From: Loxodes magnus
Lineage: Eukaryota > Ciliophora > Karyorelictea > Loxodida > Loxodidae
Direction: 5' to 3'
Assembly: GCA_946699065.1 (NCBI GenBank)
Contig: CAMPDV010000118.1
Location: forward strand, 672,448 to 736,447
DNA: 64,000 bases
Part shown: positions 14,828-26,018 of the stretch, piece after piece
Layout: each line of letters starts with the position of its first letter
Position numbering within the stretch: position 1 is the stretch's first letter
Position numbers and translations under genes: made by a program
The notes under the pieces: model-generated
What the model saw: the letters and a program-made list of their open reading frames with translations, nothing else
Databases searched by the model: none
What the model was told of the DNA's origin: nothing

Positions 14828-15830
14828 AATCATTAAAATAACTGTTCGCCTTCCGGCTTAATTGAAGTTTTAAATGTATAAAATCTCCTTTCCTGCATGT
14901 TCGTTCCTTGTGCTCTTTTTCCTGGACTTCTCTCTTTTTAATTGAGCTAAGAATTTGTTTTTTCCAGATTTTCCCATTTCCCGATGGGAAGAATTCCGTC
15001 GCTCGCCATTTCAGTTGCTATTAGTTAATATTAATCCAAATATTCATCCTTATTCTTTTCTATTGGGGACATTTTTGCCATAGATGTCAAGTGCTGTTGC
15101 AAATATAACATCTTTTCCTTGCTCTCGGAAATATCTTTTCTTGTTTCTCTATTTCCATTGGAATTCCTTAAGAAGGCTTCTTTTCTTAATTTTAGTCTAG
15201 AATCTAATTTTACTCAGTTTTTCTCGTCTTGCATTACTCAAATTTCATTCTCTAAACTTGTCATTTGCTCATAAACTCCGGCTTTGCTCTTCGATCTACC
15301 ATATGGGCTTCATCATCATCTTCATGATTTATAAAATCCTGACTTAATACAAACATCTCTTCCTTCTGGGAGTTTAATTCCTCTTCGAGTTTTTTTATGT
15401 TTCTAATAAGTTGATGAATCAGCTGTTTCATCTACTCAGAGTTCATTTGTTCTATTTCAATGTTGTCTAAATCAAAGGTAATAGGATCTATATTGAATTA
15501 TCGTACTTTACCTTCTTCGTTTATTTCTTCGTTATCATTTTTATCGATTCAGTTGAGTGGTCTCTTTTTTCAGTTAATTGAGGCGTTGAGAGCTGTGGCA
15601 ACTTTTCTGTTCTGAATTTTTGTCTCAATTTCTGCTTGTGCTTTGATGGAAGAAGTCCGCTTTATTTTAATTTGTAGGAGTTAGTATTTTTTATTAGTTC
15701 TTCTAATTTATTAGATAGTTCTGGTTATTTTGATTAAGAAGAGCGTTAAGTTGAAGAAGACGTGGTGAGAATATGTGCTTCTGGTTTTCTCTCCTGTTCT
15801 GAGGTGGTAAAAAAAGGCTTCTTGAAGCCA
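14828..15830 (-). pseudogene. LINE ORF1 (gag-like, CCHC zinc knuckle), array block 1
   Basis: One minus-strand frame spans the whole block: a coiled coil (IEIEQMNSEQMKQLIHQL, then RNIKKLEEELNSQKEEM), an acidic stretch HEDDDEAHMVD, and a zinc knuckle RKRCYICNST-x-HLWQKC with exact C-x2-C-x4-H-x4-C spacing. It ends in a basic tail. Four TGAs interrupt this frame, one of them inside the knuckle directly before His. CCHC knuckles in LINE ORF1/gag proteins bind element RNA. The N-terminal third also has a Ser/Thr-rich open frame (TTSEQERKPEAHILTTSSS) in another phase, so the true start is uncertain. It is non-functional if TGA always terminates. Confidence 0.65.
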
Positions 15831-15855
15831 TTTATATTATATATTTATTTAAGAT

Positions 15856-16996
15856 ATGTAGTAATTTATAAATTAACAAGTTACTTCAAATTCCACTAAA
15901 ATAGCTACTCTCTTAAACGTGGAAAATAATTGTAGAGAATCTAAAAAAGCTTAGAAGTATGTCTATAGGTAAAAGAACCAGAATGTCACCAAAGACGCAT
16001 CAGAAATATCTAAAATATCCTCTAAAATGTTTGATACTTTAGATAATTAGAATATTTAGGATACTTAGGATACTTCTTTAATTAACGTTAAAGCGCAAAT
16101 CTAAATAGAATAGCAACTTAAGAGTTATTTTAGCACTATACTAAAAGGAAAAATTAGCAAAAGATAGTAAGTAGGATAATTCTTAGCAAATCCATACTGA
16201 AAATTAAGATATCAATACTAGAAAGTACTCGAAATGAAGAATGAATAAATATAAATGAATTTGCAAAATTTAAAATCCAAATACTAAAAAGGATAAAAGA
16301 GACTAAGCTTTTTAAAACTTAAGCTCTTAATTAAATTGAAGTATTTTACTTTTAAATTTATTAAAATTTACAAAAATTTACTTTAATTTGAGATTTACAA
16401 TTCAATAAACTTTATCACAGGGAAATACATACTTATTAAAAGATCCAAATGTAAACTTAGAAAGAAGTAGTTTAAGTTAATTCAAGCTTAAGCAAATATT
16501 GCAATACTAACTTAAAAAATCAAAAATCAAAAGCACTTATACATAAACAAATTTTCATTATGTTAAGACTTAAGAAACGTAAATTTAAATTTAATAAAGT
16601 GGTTCAATATCTCAGGCAACTGCTTAAACCTTTGAATCTTCCACAAATACTGAGTTAATAATCTTGGATTAATCAGTTTAATGTAACCTCGTTGATTAAA
16701 ATTATAAAAAATTGTAAAGTTCATATGATCAAATTAATAAACGATTTATCAATTAAGTAAAAGAATATGAAGCTGTACTTAAAGAAAATATTGAGACAGA
16801 AAAGAATCTAAGAAAAATGTAAGCTTTATATGAGTAAACATCTTCTAACTTAACAGATTTATCAGAAAAATTTTGTAAATAATCATTTTAAATTATCAAC
16901 AATTCTCATCCATAAACCTTAAACTAAGAAATACAAACAGATAATAAGAATGAAGAATACATTAACGATACAAAAAGAAAATGCCCAGACCCATGA
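15856..16996 (+). CDS. Gln-rich coiled-coil protein of unknown function, array spacer 1
   Basis: An ATG at 15856 opens MQQFINQQVTSNSTKIATLL and stays open for over 100 codons. A long in-phase frame later reads GNTYLLKDPNVNLERSSLSQ through VKEYEAVLKENIETEKNLRK to a TGA at 16994-16996. Two short AT-rich GT...AG introns would join the parts without any internal stop: 16171-16221 (51 nt) and 16341-16392 (52 nt), giving 345 residues. Alternative splice pairs (16167-16186 with 16341-16420) leave one TGA. The product is rich in Gln, Asn and Lys with a predicted coiled coil near the C-terminus. I do not recognise the family. It lies back to back with the preceding ORF1 block. Confidence 0.45.
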
Positions 16997-17374
16997 TATC
17001 CAATTCCTAAATAAAGTTTTGACAAGACAAAAGAAAATTAAAATATAATTGTAACAATGTAAAATCACAACATTTAAGGGAATTTATCATATCTAACATT
17101 TGGAGAAGAGTAAATTACTAGACTGTAATTTCAAATCGATATGTTGTGCTGGATTCAGAGCTAGTAAGAGGATAGATTGATAGTTAGATAGTTAAAATTA
17201 ATATAGACTAAGAACTCTTGAAACTATACAGCAGGTAATTTCTATATATTTTAATACAATTTTTTGATTAGCATCCAGAACATCATAAGATTATATCCAT
17301 GTGGAAATAAGAGAGTAAAAAAGAGTAATTGTCATTTTTGAATCTGGTCTTAAAGGAGAATCATAAAAAAATTA

Positions 17375-18377
17375 AATCATTAAAATAACTGTTCGCCTTC
17401 CGGCTTAATTGAAGTTTTAAATGTATAAAATCTCCTTTCCTGCATGTTCGTTCCTTGTGCTCTTTTTCCTGGACTTCTCTCTTTTTAATTGAGCTAAGAA
17501 TTTGTTTTTTCCAGATTTTCCCATTTCCCGATGGGAAGAATTCCGTCGCTCGCCATTTCAGTTGCTATTAGTTAATATTAATCCAAATATTCATCCTTAT
17601 TCTTTTCTATTGGGGACATTTTTGCCATAGATGTCAAGTGCTGTTGCAAATATAACATCTTTTCCTTGCTCTCGGAAATATCTTTTCTTGTTTCTCTATT
17701 TCCATTGGAATTCCTTAAGAAGGCTTCTTTTCTTAATTTTAGTCTAGAATCTAATTTTACTCAGTTTTTCTCGTCTTGCATTACTCAAATTTCATTCTCT
17801 AAACTTGTCATTTGCTCATAAACTCCGGCTTTGCTCTTCGATCTACCATATGGGCTTCATCATCATCTTCATGATTTATAAAATCCTGACTTAATACAAA
17901 CATCTCTTCCTTCTGGGAGTTTAATTCCTCTTCGAGTTTTTTTATGTTTCTAATAAGTTGATGAATCAGCTGTTTCATCTACTCAGAGTTCATTTGTTCT
18001 ATTTCAATGTTGTCTAAATCAAAGGTAATAGGATCTATATTGAATTATCGTACTTTACCTTCTTCGTTTATTTCTTCGTTATCATTTTTATCGATTCAGT
18101 TGAGTGGTCTCTTTTTTCAGTTAATTGAGGCGTTGAGAGCTGTGGCAACTTTTCTGTTCTGAATTTTTGTCTCAATTTCTGCTTGTGCTTTGATGGAAGA
18201 AGTCCGCTTTATTTTAATTTGTAGGAGTTAGTATTTTTTATTAGTTCTTCTAATTTATTAGATAGTTCTGGTTATTTTGATTAAGAAGAGCGTTAAGTTG
18301 AAGAAGACGTGGTGAGAATATGTGCTTCTGGTTTTCTCTCCTGTTCTGAGGTGGTAAAAAAAGGCTTCTTGAAGCCA
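17375..18377 (-). pseudogene. LINE ORF1 CCHC block, array block 2
   Basis: Second copy of the gag-like block with the coiled coil, the acidic stretch and the same CCHC knuckle containing a TGA. No difference from block 1 was noticed by eye. It begins at a junction reading AAATCATTAAAATAAC instead of AATCATTAAAATAAC, which marks the spacer/block seam. Confidence 0.65.
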
Positions 18378-18402
18378 TTTATATTATATATTTATTTAAG
18401 AT

Positions 18403-19543
18403 ATGTAGTAATTTATAAATTAACAAGTTACTTCAAATTCCACTAAAATAGCTACTCTCTTAAACGTGGAAAATAATTGTAGAGAATCTAAAAAAGCTTA
18501 GAAGTATGTCTATAGGTAAAAGAACCAGAATGTCACCAAAGACGCATCAGAAATATCTAAAATATCCTCTAAAATGTTTGATACTTTAGATAATTAGAAT
18601 ATTTAGGATACTTAGGATACTTCTTTAATTAACGTTAAAGCGCAAATCTAAATAGAATAGCAACTTAAGAGTTATTTTAGCACTATACTAAAAGGAAAAA
18701 TTAGCAAAAGATAGTAAGTAGGATAATTCTTAGCAAATCCATACTGAAAATTAAGATATCAATACTAGAAAGTACTCGAAATGAAGAATGAATAAATATA
18801 AATGAATTTGCAAAATTTAAAATCCAAATACTAAAAAGGATAAAAGAGACTAAGCTTTTTAAAACTTAAGCTCTTAATTAAATTGAAGTATTTTACTTTT
18901 AAATTTATTAAAATTTACAAAAATTTACTTTAATTTGAGATTTACAATTCAATAAACTTTATCACAGGGAAATACATACTTATTAAAAGATCCAAATGTA
19001 AACTTAGAAAGAAGTAGTTTAAGTTAATTCAAGCTTAAGCAAATATTGCAATACTAACTTAAAAAATCAAAAATCAAAAGCACTTATACATAAACAAATT
19101 TTCATTATGTTAAGACTTAAGAAACGTAAATTTAAATTTAATAAAGTGGTTCAATATCTCAGGCAACTGCTTAAACCTTTGAATCTTCCACAAATACTGA
19201 GTTAATAATCTTGGATTAATCAGTTTAATGTAACCTCGTTGATTAAAATTATAAAAAATTGTAAAGTTCATATGATCAAATTAATAAACGATTTATCAAT
19301 TAAGTAAAAGAATATGAAGCTGTACTTAAAGAAAATATTGAGACAGAAAAGAATCTAAGAAAAATGTAAGCTTTATATGAGTAAACATCTTCTAACTTAA
19401 CAGATTTATCAGAAAAATTTTGTAAATAATCATTTTAAATTATCAACAATTCTCATCCATAAACCTTAAACTAAGAAATACAAACAGATAATAAGAATGA
19501 AGAATACATTAACGATACAAAAAGAAAATGCCCAGACCCATGA
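18403..19543 (+). CDS. Gln-rich coiled-coil protein, array spacer 2
   Basis: Second copy of the spacer gene, with the same ATG context, candidate introns and TGA (19541-19543) shifted by 2547 bases. It appears identical to the copy in spacer 1. Coding is supported by residue composition in one phase only, not by any family match. Confidence 0.45.
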
Positions 19544-19921
19544 TATCCAATTCCTAAATAAAGTTTTGACAAGACAAAAGAAAATTAAAATATAATTGTA
19601 ACAATGTAAAATCACAACATTTAAGGGAATTTATCATATCTAACATTTGGAGAAGAGTAAATTACTAGACTGTAATTTCAAATCGATATGTTGTGCTGGA
19701 TTCAGAGCTAGTAAGAGGATAGATTGATAGTTAGATAGTTAAAATTAATATAGACTAAGAACTCTTGAAACTATACAGCAGGTAATTTCTATATATTTTA
19801 ATACAATTTTTTGATTAGCATCCAGAACATCATAAGATTATATCCATGTGGAAATAAGAGAGTAAAAAAGAGTAATTGTCATTTTTGAATCTGGTCTTAA
19901 AGGAGAATCATAAAAAAATTA

Positions 19922-20923
19922 AATCATTAAAATAACTGTTCGCCTTCCGGCTTAATTGAAGTTTTAAATGTATAAAATCTCCTTTCCTGCATGTTCGTTC
20001 CTTGTGCTCTTTTTCCTGGACTTCTCTCTTTTTAATTGAGCTAAGAATTTGTTTTTTCCAGATTTTCCCATTTCCCGATGGGAAGAATTCCGTCGCTCGC
20101 CATTTCAGTTGCTATTAGTTAATATTAATCCAAATATTCATCCTTATTCTTTTCTATTGGGGACATTTTTGCCATAGATGTCAAGTGCTGTTGCAAATAT
20201 AACATCTTTTCCTTGCTCTCGGAAATATCTTTTCTTGTTTCTCTATTTCCATTGGAATTCCTTAAGAAGGCTTCTTTTCTTAATTTTAGTCTAGAATCTA
20301 ATTTTACTCAGTTTTTCTCGTCTTGCATTACTCAAATTTCATTCTCTAAACTTGTCATTTGCTCATAAACTCCGGCTTTGCTCTTCGATCTACCATATGG
20401 CTTCATCATCATCTTCATGATTTATAAAATCCTGACTTAATACAAACATCTCTTCCTTCTGGGAGTTTAATTCCTCTTCGAGTTTTTTTATGTTTCTAAT
20501 AAGTTGATGAATCAGCTGTTTCATCTACTCAGAGTTCATTTGTTCTATTTCAATGTTGTCTAAATCAAAGGTAATAGGATCTATATTGAATTATCGTACT
20601 TTACCTTCTTCGTTTATTTCTTCGTTATCATTTTTATCGATTCAGTTGAGTGGTCTCTTTTTTCAGTTAATTGAGGCGTTGAGAGCTGTGGCAACTTTTC
20701 TGTTCTGAATTTTTGTCTCAATTTCTGCTTGTGCTTTGATGGAAGAAGTCCGCTTTATTTTAATTTGTAGGAGTTAGTATTTTTTATTAGTTCTTCTAAT
20801 TTATTAGATAGTTCTGGTTATTTTGATTAAGAAGAGCGTTAAGTTGAAGAAGACGTGGTGAGAATATGTGCTTCTGGTTTTCTCTCCTGTTCTGAGGTGG
20901 TAAAAAAAGGCTTCTTGAAGCCA
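19922..20923 (-). pseudogene. LINE ORF1 CCHC block, array block 3 (one-base deletion)
   Basis: This copy is one base shorter: the run of three G in CATATGGGCTTC is two G near 20400. On the minus strand this falls between the acidic stretch and the zinc knuckle and shifts the frame, so the knuckle is no longer in phase with the coiled coil. Confidence 0.65.
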
Positions 20924-20948
20924 TTTATATTATATATTTATTTAAGAT

Positions 20949-22089
20949 ATGTAGTAATTTATAAATTAACAAGTTACTTCAAATTCCACTAAAATAGCTA
21001 CTCTCTTAAACGTGGAAAATAATTGTAGAGAATCTAAAAAAGCTTAGAAGTATGTCTATAGGTAAAAGAACCAGAATGTCACCAAAGACGCATCAGAAAT
21101 ATCTAAAATATCCTCTAAAATGTTTGATACTTTAGATAATTAGAATATTTAGGATACTTAGGATACTTCTTTAATTAACGTTAAAGCGCAAATCTAAATA
21201 GAATAGCAACTTAAGAGTTATTTTAGCACTATACTAAAAGGAAAAATTAGCAAAAGATAGTAAGTAGGATAATTCTTAGCAAATCCATACTGAAAATTAA
21301 GATATCAATACTAGAAAGTACTCGAAATGAAGAATGAATAAATATAAATGAATTTGCAAAATTTAAAATCCAAATACTAAAAAGGATAAAAGAGACTAAG
21401 CTTTTTAAAACTTAAGCTCTTAATTAAATTGAAGTATTTTACTTTTAAATTTATTAAAATTTACAAAAATTTACTTTAATTTGAGATTTACAATTCAATA
21501 AACTTTATCACAGGGAAATACATACTTATTAAAAGATCCAAATGTAAACTTAGAAAGAAGTAGTTTAAGTTAATTCAAGCTTAAGCAAATATTGCAATAC
21601 TAACTTAAAAAATCAAAAATCAAAAGCACTTATACATAAACAAATTTTCATTATGTTAAGACTTAAGAAACGTAAATTTAAATTTAATAAAGTGGTTCAA
21701 TATCTCAGGCAACTGCTTAAACCTTTGAATCTTCCACAAATACTGAGTTAATAATCTTGGATTAATCAGTTTAATGTAACCTCGTTGATTAAAATTATAA
21801 AAAATTGTAAAGTTCATATGATCAAATTAATAAACGATTTATCAATTAAGTAAAAGAATATGAAGCTGTACTTAAAGAAAATATTGAGACAGAAAAGAAT
21901 CTAAGAAAAATGTAAGCTTTATATGAGTAAACATCTTCTAACTTAACAGATTTATCAGAAAAATTTTGTAAATAATCATTTTAAATTATCAACAATTCTC
22001 ATCCATAAACCTTAAACTAAGAAATACAAACAGATAATAAGAATGAAGAATACATTAACGATACAAAAAGAAAATGCCCAGACCCATGA
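20949..22089 (+). CDS. Gln-rich coiled-coil protein, array spacer 3
   Basis: Third copy of the spacer gene. The frame is as in spacers 1 and 2 up to the TGA at 22087-22089. The extra A of this period (run of five A near 22130) lies 3' of that stop and does not affect the predicted protein. Confidence 0.45.
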
Positions 22090-22468
22090 TATCCAATTCC
22101 TAAATAAAGTTTTGACAAGACAAAAGAAAAATTAAAATATAATTGTAACAATGTAAAATCACAACATTTAAGGGAATTTATCATATCTAACATTTGGAGA
22201 AGAGTAAATTACTAGACTGTAATTTCAAATCGATATGTTGTGCTGGATTCAGAGCTAGTAAGAGGATAGATTGATAGTTAGATAGTTAAAATTAATATAG
22301 ACTAAGAACTCTTGAAACTATACAGCAGGTAATTTCTATATATTTTAATACAATTTTTTGATTAGCATCCAGAACATCATAAGATTATATCCATGTGGAA
22401 ATAAGAGAGTAAAAAAGAGTAATTGTCATTTTTGAATCTGGTCTTAAAGGAGAATCATAAAAAAATTA

Positions 22469-23471
22469 AATCATTAAAATAACTGTTCGCCTTCCGGCTT
22501 AATTGAAGTTTTAAATGTATAAAATCTCCTTTCCTGCATGTTCGTTCCTTGTGCTCTTTTTCCTGGACTTCTCTCTTTTTAATTGAGCTAAGAATTTGTT
22601 TTTTCCAGATTTTCCCATTTCCCGATGGGAAGAATTCCGTCGCTCGCCATTTCAGTTGCTATTAGTTAATATTAATCCAAATATTCATCCTTATTCTTTT
22701 CTATTGGGGACATTTTTGCCATAGATGTCAAGTGCTGTTGCAAATATAACATCTTTTCCTTGCTCTCGGAAATATCTTTTCTTGTTTCTCTATTTCCATT
22801 GGAATTCCTTAAGAAGGCTTCTTTTCTTAATTTTAGTCTAGAATCTAATTTTACTCAGTTTTTCTCGTCTTGCATTACTCAAATTTCATTCTCTAAACTT
22901 GTCATTTGCTCATAAACTCCGGCTTTGCTCTTCGATCTACCATATGGGCTTCATCATCATCTTCATGATTTATAAAATCCTGACTTAATACAAACATCTC
23001 TTCCTTCTGGGAGTTTAATTCCTCTTCGAGTTTTTTTATGTTTCTAATAAGTTGATGAATCAGCTGTTTCATCTACTCAGAGTTCATTTGTTCTATTTCA
23101 ATGTTGTCTAAATCAAAGGTAATAGGATCTATATTGAATTATCGTACTTTACCTTCTTCGTTTATTTCTTCGTTATCATTTTTATCGATTCAGTTGAGTG
23201 GTCTCTTTTTTCAGTTAATTGAGGCGTTGAGAGCTGTGGCAACTTTTCTGTTCTGAATTTTTGTCTCAATTTCTGCTTGTGCTTTGATGGAAGAAGTCCG
23301 CTTTATTTTAATTTGTAGGAGTTAGTATTTTTTATTAGTTCTTCTAATTTATTAGATAGTTCTGGTTATTTTGATTAAGAAGAGCGTTAAGTTGAAGAAG
23401 ACGTGGTGAGAATATGTGCTTCTGGTTTTCTCTCCTGTTCTGAGGTGGTAAAAAAAGGCTTCTTGAAGCCA
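22469..23471 (-). pseudogene. LINE ORF1 CCHC block, array block 4
   Basis: Fourth gag-like block. It has the full-length GGG run that block 3 lacks and the same four in-frame TGAs on the minus strand. Confidence 0.65.
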
Positions 23472-23496
23472 TTTATATTATATATTTATTTAAGAT

Positions 23497-24637
23497 ATGT
23501 AGTAATTTATAAATTAACAAGTTACTTCAAATTCCACTAAAATAGCTACTCTCTTAAACGTGGAAAATAATTGTAGAGAATCTAAAAAAGCTTAGAAGTA
23601 TGTCTATAGGTAAAAGAACCAGAATGTCACCAAAGACGCATCAGAAATATCTAAAATATCCTCTAAAATGTTTGATACTTTAGATAATTAGAATATTTAG
23701 GATACTTAGGATACTTCTTTAATTAACGTTAAAGCGCAAATCTAAATAGAATAGCAACTTAAGAGTTATTTTAGCACTATACTAAAAGGAAAAATTAGCA
23801 AAAGATAGTAAGTAGGATAATTCTTAGCAAATCCATACTGAAAATTAAGATATCAATACTAGGAAGTACTCGAAATGAAGAATGAATAAATATAAATGAA
23901 TTTGCAAAATTTAAAATCCAAATACTAAAAAGGATAAAAGAGACTAAGCTTTTTAAAACTTAAGCTCTTAATTAAATTGAAGTATTTTACTTTTAAATTT
24001 ATTAAAATTTACAAAAATTTACTTTAATTTGAGATTTACAATTCAATAAACTTTATCACAGGGAAATACATACTTATTAAAAGATCCAAATGTAAACTTA
24101 GAAAGAAGTAGTTTAAGTTAATTCAAGCTTAAGCAAATATTGCAATACTAACTTAAAAAATCAAAAATCAAAAGCACTTATACATAAACAAATTTTCATT
24201 ATGTTAAGACTTAAGAAACGTAAATTTAAATTTAATAAAGTGGTTCAATATCTCAGGCAACTGCTTAAACCTTTGAATCTTCCACAAATACTGAGTTAAT
24301 AATCTTGGATTAATCAGTTTAATGTAACCTCGTTGATTAAAATTATAAAAAATTGTAAAGTTCATATGATCAAATTAATAAACGATTTATCAATTAAGTA
24401 AAAGAATATGAAGCTGTACTTAAAGAAAATATTGAGACAGAAAAGAATCTAAGAAAAATGTAAGCTTTATATGAGTAAACATCTTCTAACTTAACAGATT
24501 TATCAGAAAAATTTTGTAAATAATCATTTTAAATTATCAACAATTCTCATCCATAAACCTTAAACTAAGAAATACAAACAGATAATAAGAATGAAGAATA
24601 CATTAACGATACAAAAAGAAAATGCCCAGACCCATGA
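23497..24637 (+). CDS. Gln-rich coiled-coil protein, array spacer 4
   Basis: Fourth copy of the spacer gene. It carries one A-to-G change near 23863 (CTAGGAAG instead of CTAGAAAG), immediately 3' of the proposed acceptor of the first intron. If that splice model is right, the first codon of exon 2 changes from Lys to Glu. Confidence 0.45.
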
Positions 24638-25015
24638 TATCCAATTCCTAAATAAAGTTTTGACAAGACAAAAGAAAATTAAAATATAATTGTAACAATG
24701 TAAAATCACAACATTTAAGGGAATTTATCATATCTAACATTTGGAGAAGAGTAAATTACTAGACTGTAATTTCAAATCGATATGTTGTGCTGGATTCAGA
24801 GCTAGTAAGAGGATAGATTGATAGTTAGATAGTTAAAATTAATATAGACTAAGAACTCTTGAAACTATACAGCAGGTAATTTCTATATATTTTAATACAA
24901 TTTTTTGATTAGCATCCAGAACATCATAAGATTATATCCATGTGGAAATAAGAGAGTAAAAAAGAGTAATTGTCATTTTTGAATCTGGTCTTAAAGGAGA
25001 ATCATAAAAAAATTA

Positions 25016-26018
25016 AATCATTAAAATAACTGTTCGCCTTCCGGCTTAATTGAAGTTTTAAATGTATAAAATCTCCTTTCCTGCATGTTCGTTCCTTGTG
25101 CTCTTTTTCCTGGACTTCTCTCTTTTTAATTGAGCTAAGAATTTGTTTTTTCCAGATTTTCCCATTTCCCGATGGGAAGAATTCCGTCGCTCGCCATTTC
25201 AGTTGCTATTAGTTAATATTAATCCAAATATTCATCCTTATTCTTTTCTATTGGGGACATTTTTGCCATAGATGTCAAGTGCTGTTGCAAATATAACATC
25301 TTTTCCTTGCTCTCGGAAATATCTTTTCTTGTTTCTCTATTTCCATTGGAATTCCTTAAGAAGGCTTCTTTTCTTAATTTTAGTCTAGAATCTAATTTTA
25401 CTCAGTTTTTCTCGTCTTGCATTACTCAAATTTCATTCTCTAAACTTGTCATTTGCTCATAAACTCCGGCTTTGCTCTTCGATCTACCATATGGGCTTCA
25501 TCATCATCTTCATGATTTATAAAATCCTGACTTAATACAAACATCTCTTCCTTCTGGGAGTTTAATTCCTCTTCGAGTTTTTTTATGTTTCTAATAAGTT
25601 GATGAATCAGCTGTTTCATCTACTCAGAGTTCATTTGTTCTATTTCAATGTTGTCTAAATCAAAGGTAATAGGATCTATATTGAATTATCGTACTTTACC
25701 TTCTTCGTTTATTTCTTCGTTATCATTTTTATCGATTCAGTTGAGTGGTCTCTTTTTTCAGTTAATTGAGGCGTTGAGAGCTGTGGCAACTTTTCTGTTC
25801 TGAATTTTTGTCTCAATTTCTGCTTGTGCTTTGATGGAAGAAGTCCGCTTTATTTTAATTTGTAGGAGTTAGTATTTTTTATTAGTTCTTCTAATTTATT
25901 AGATAGTTCTGGTTATTTTGATTAAGAAGAGCGTTAAGTTGAAGAAGACGTGGTGAGAATATGTGCTTCTGGTTTTCTCTCCTGTTCTGAGGTGGTAAAA
26001 AAAGGCTTCTTGAAGCCA
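25016..26018 (-). pseudogene. LINE ORF1 CCHC block, array block 5, abutting the unit B LINE
   Basis: The last block of the array has no spacer gene. Its ORF1 5' end carries the palindrome GGCTTC-TT-GAAGCC (26004-26017), directly followed by AGGCATTTTTAA and the head-to-head plus-strand LINE. The same join is present at the end of units B and C. Confidence 0.65.

Larger units (their letters stand above)
14828..26018. repeat. 2547-bp tandem array, five ORF1 blocks and four spacers
   Basis: The string CATTAAAATAACTGTTCGCC recurs at 14831, 17378, 19925, 22472 and 25019, exactly 2547 bases apart each time. Each period is an ORF1 block of about 1003 bp plus a spacer of about 1544 bp. The last block has no spacer and joins the LINE. 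Periods are almost identical: one missing G near 20400 and one extra A near 22130 in the third, and one A/G change near 23863 in the fourth. All five blocks share variants that distinguish them from the single blocks in units B and C, so the array homogenised after it formed. Confidence 0.97.
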
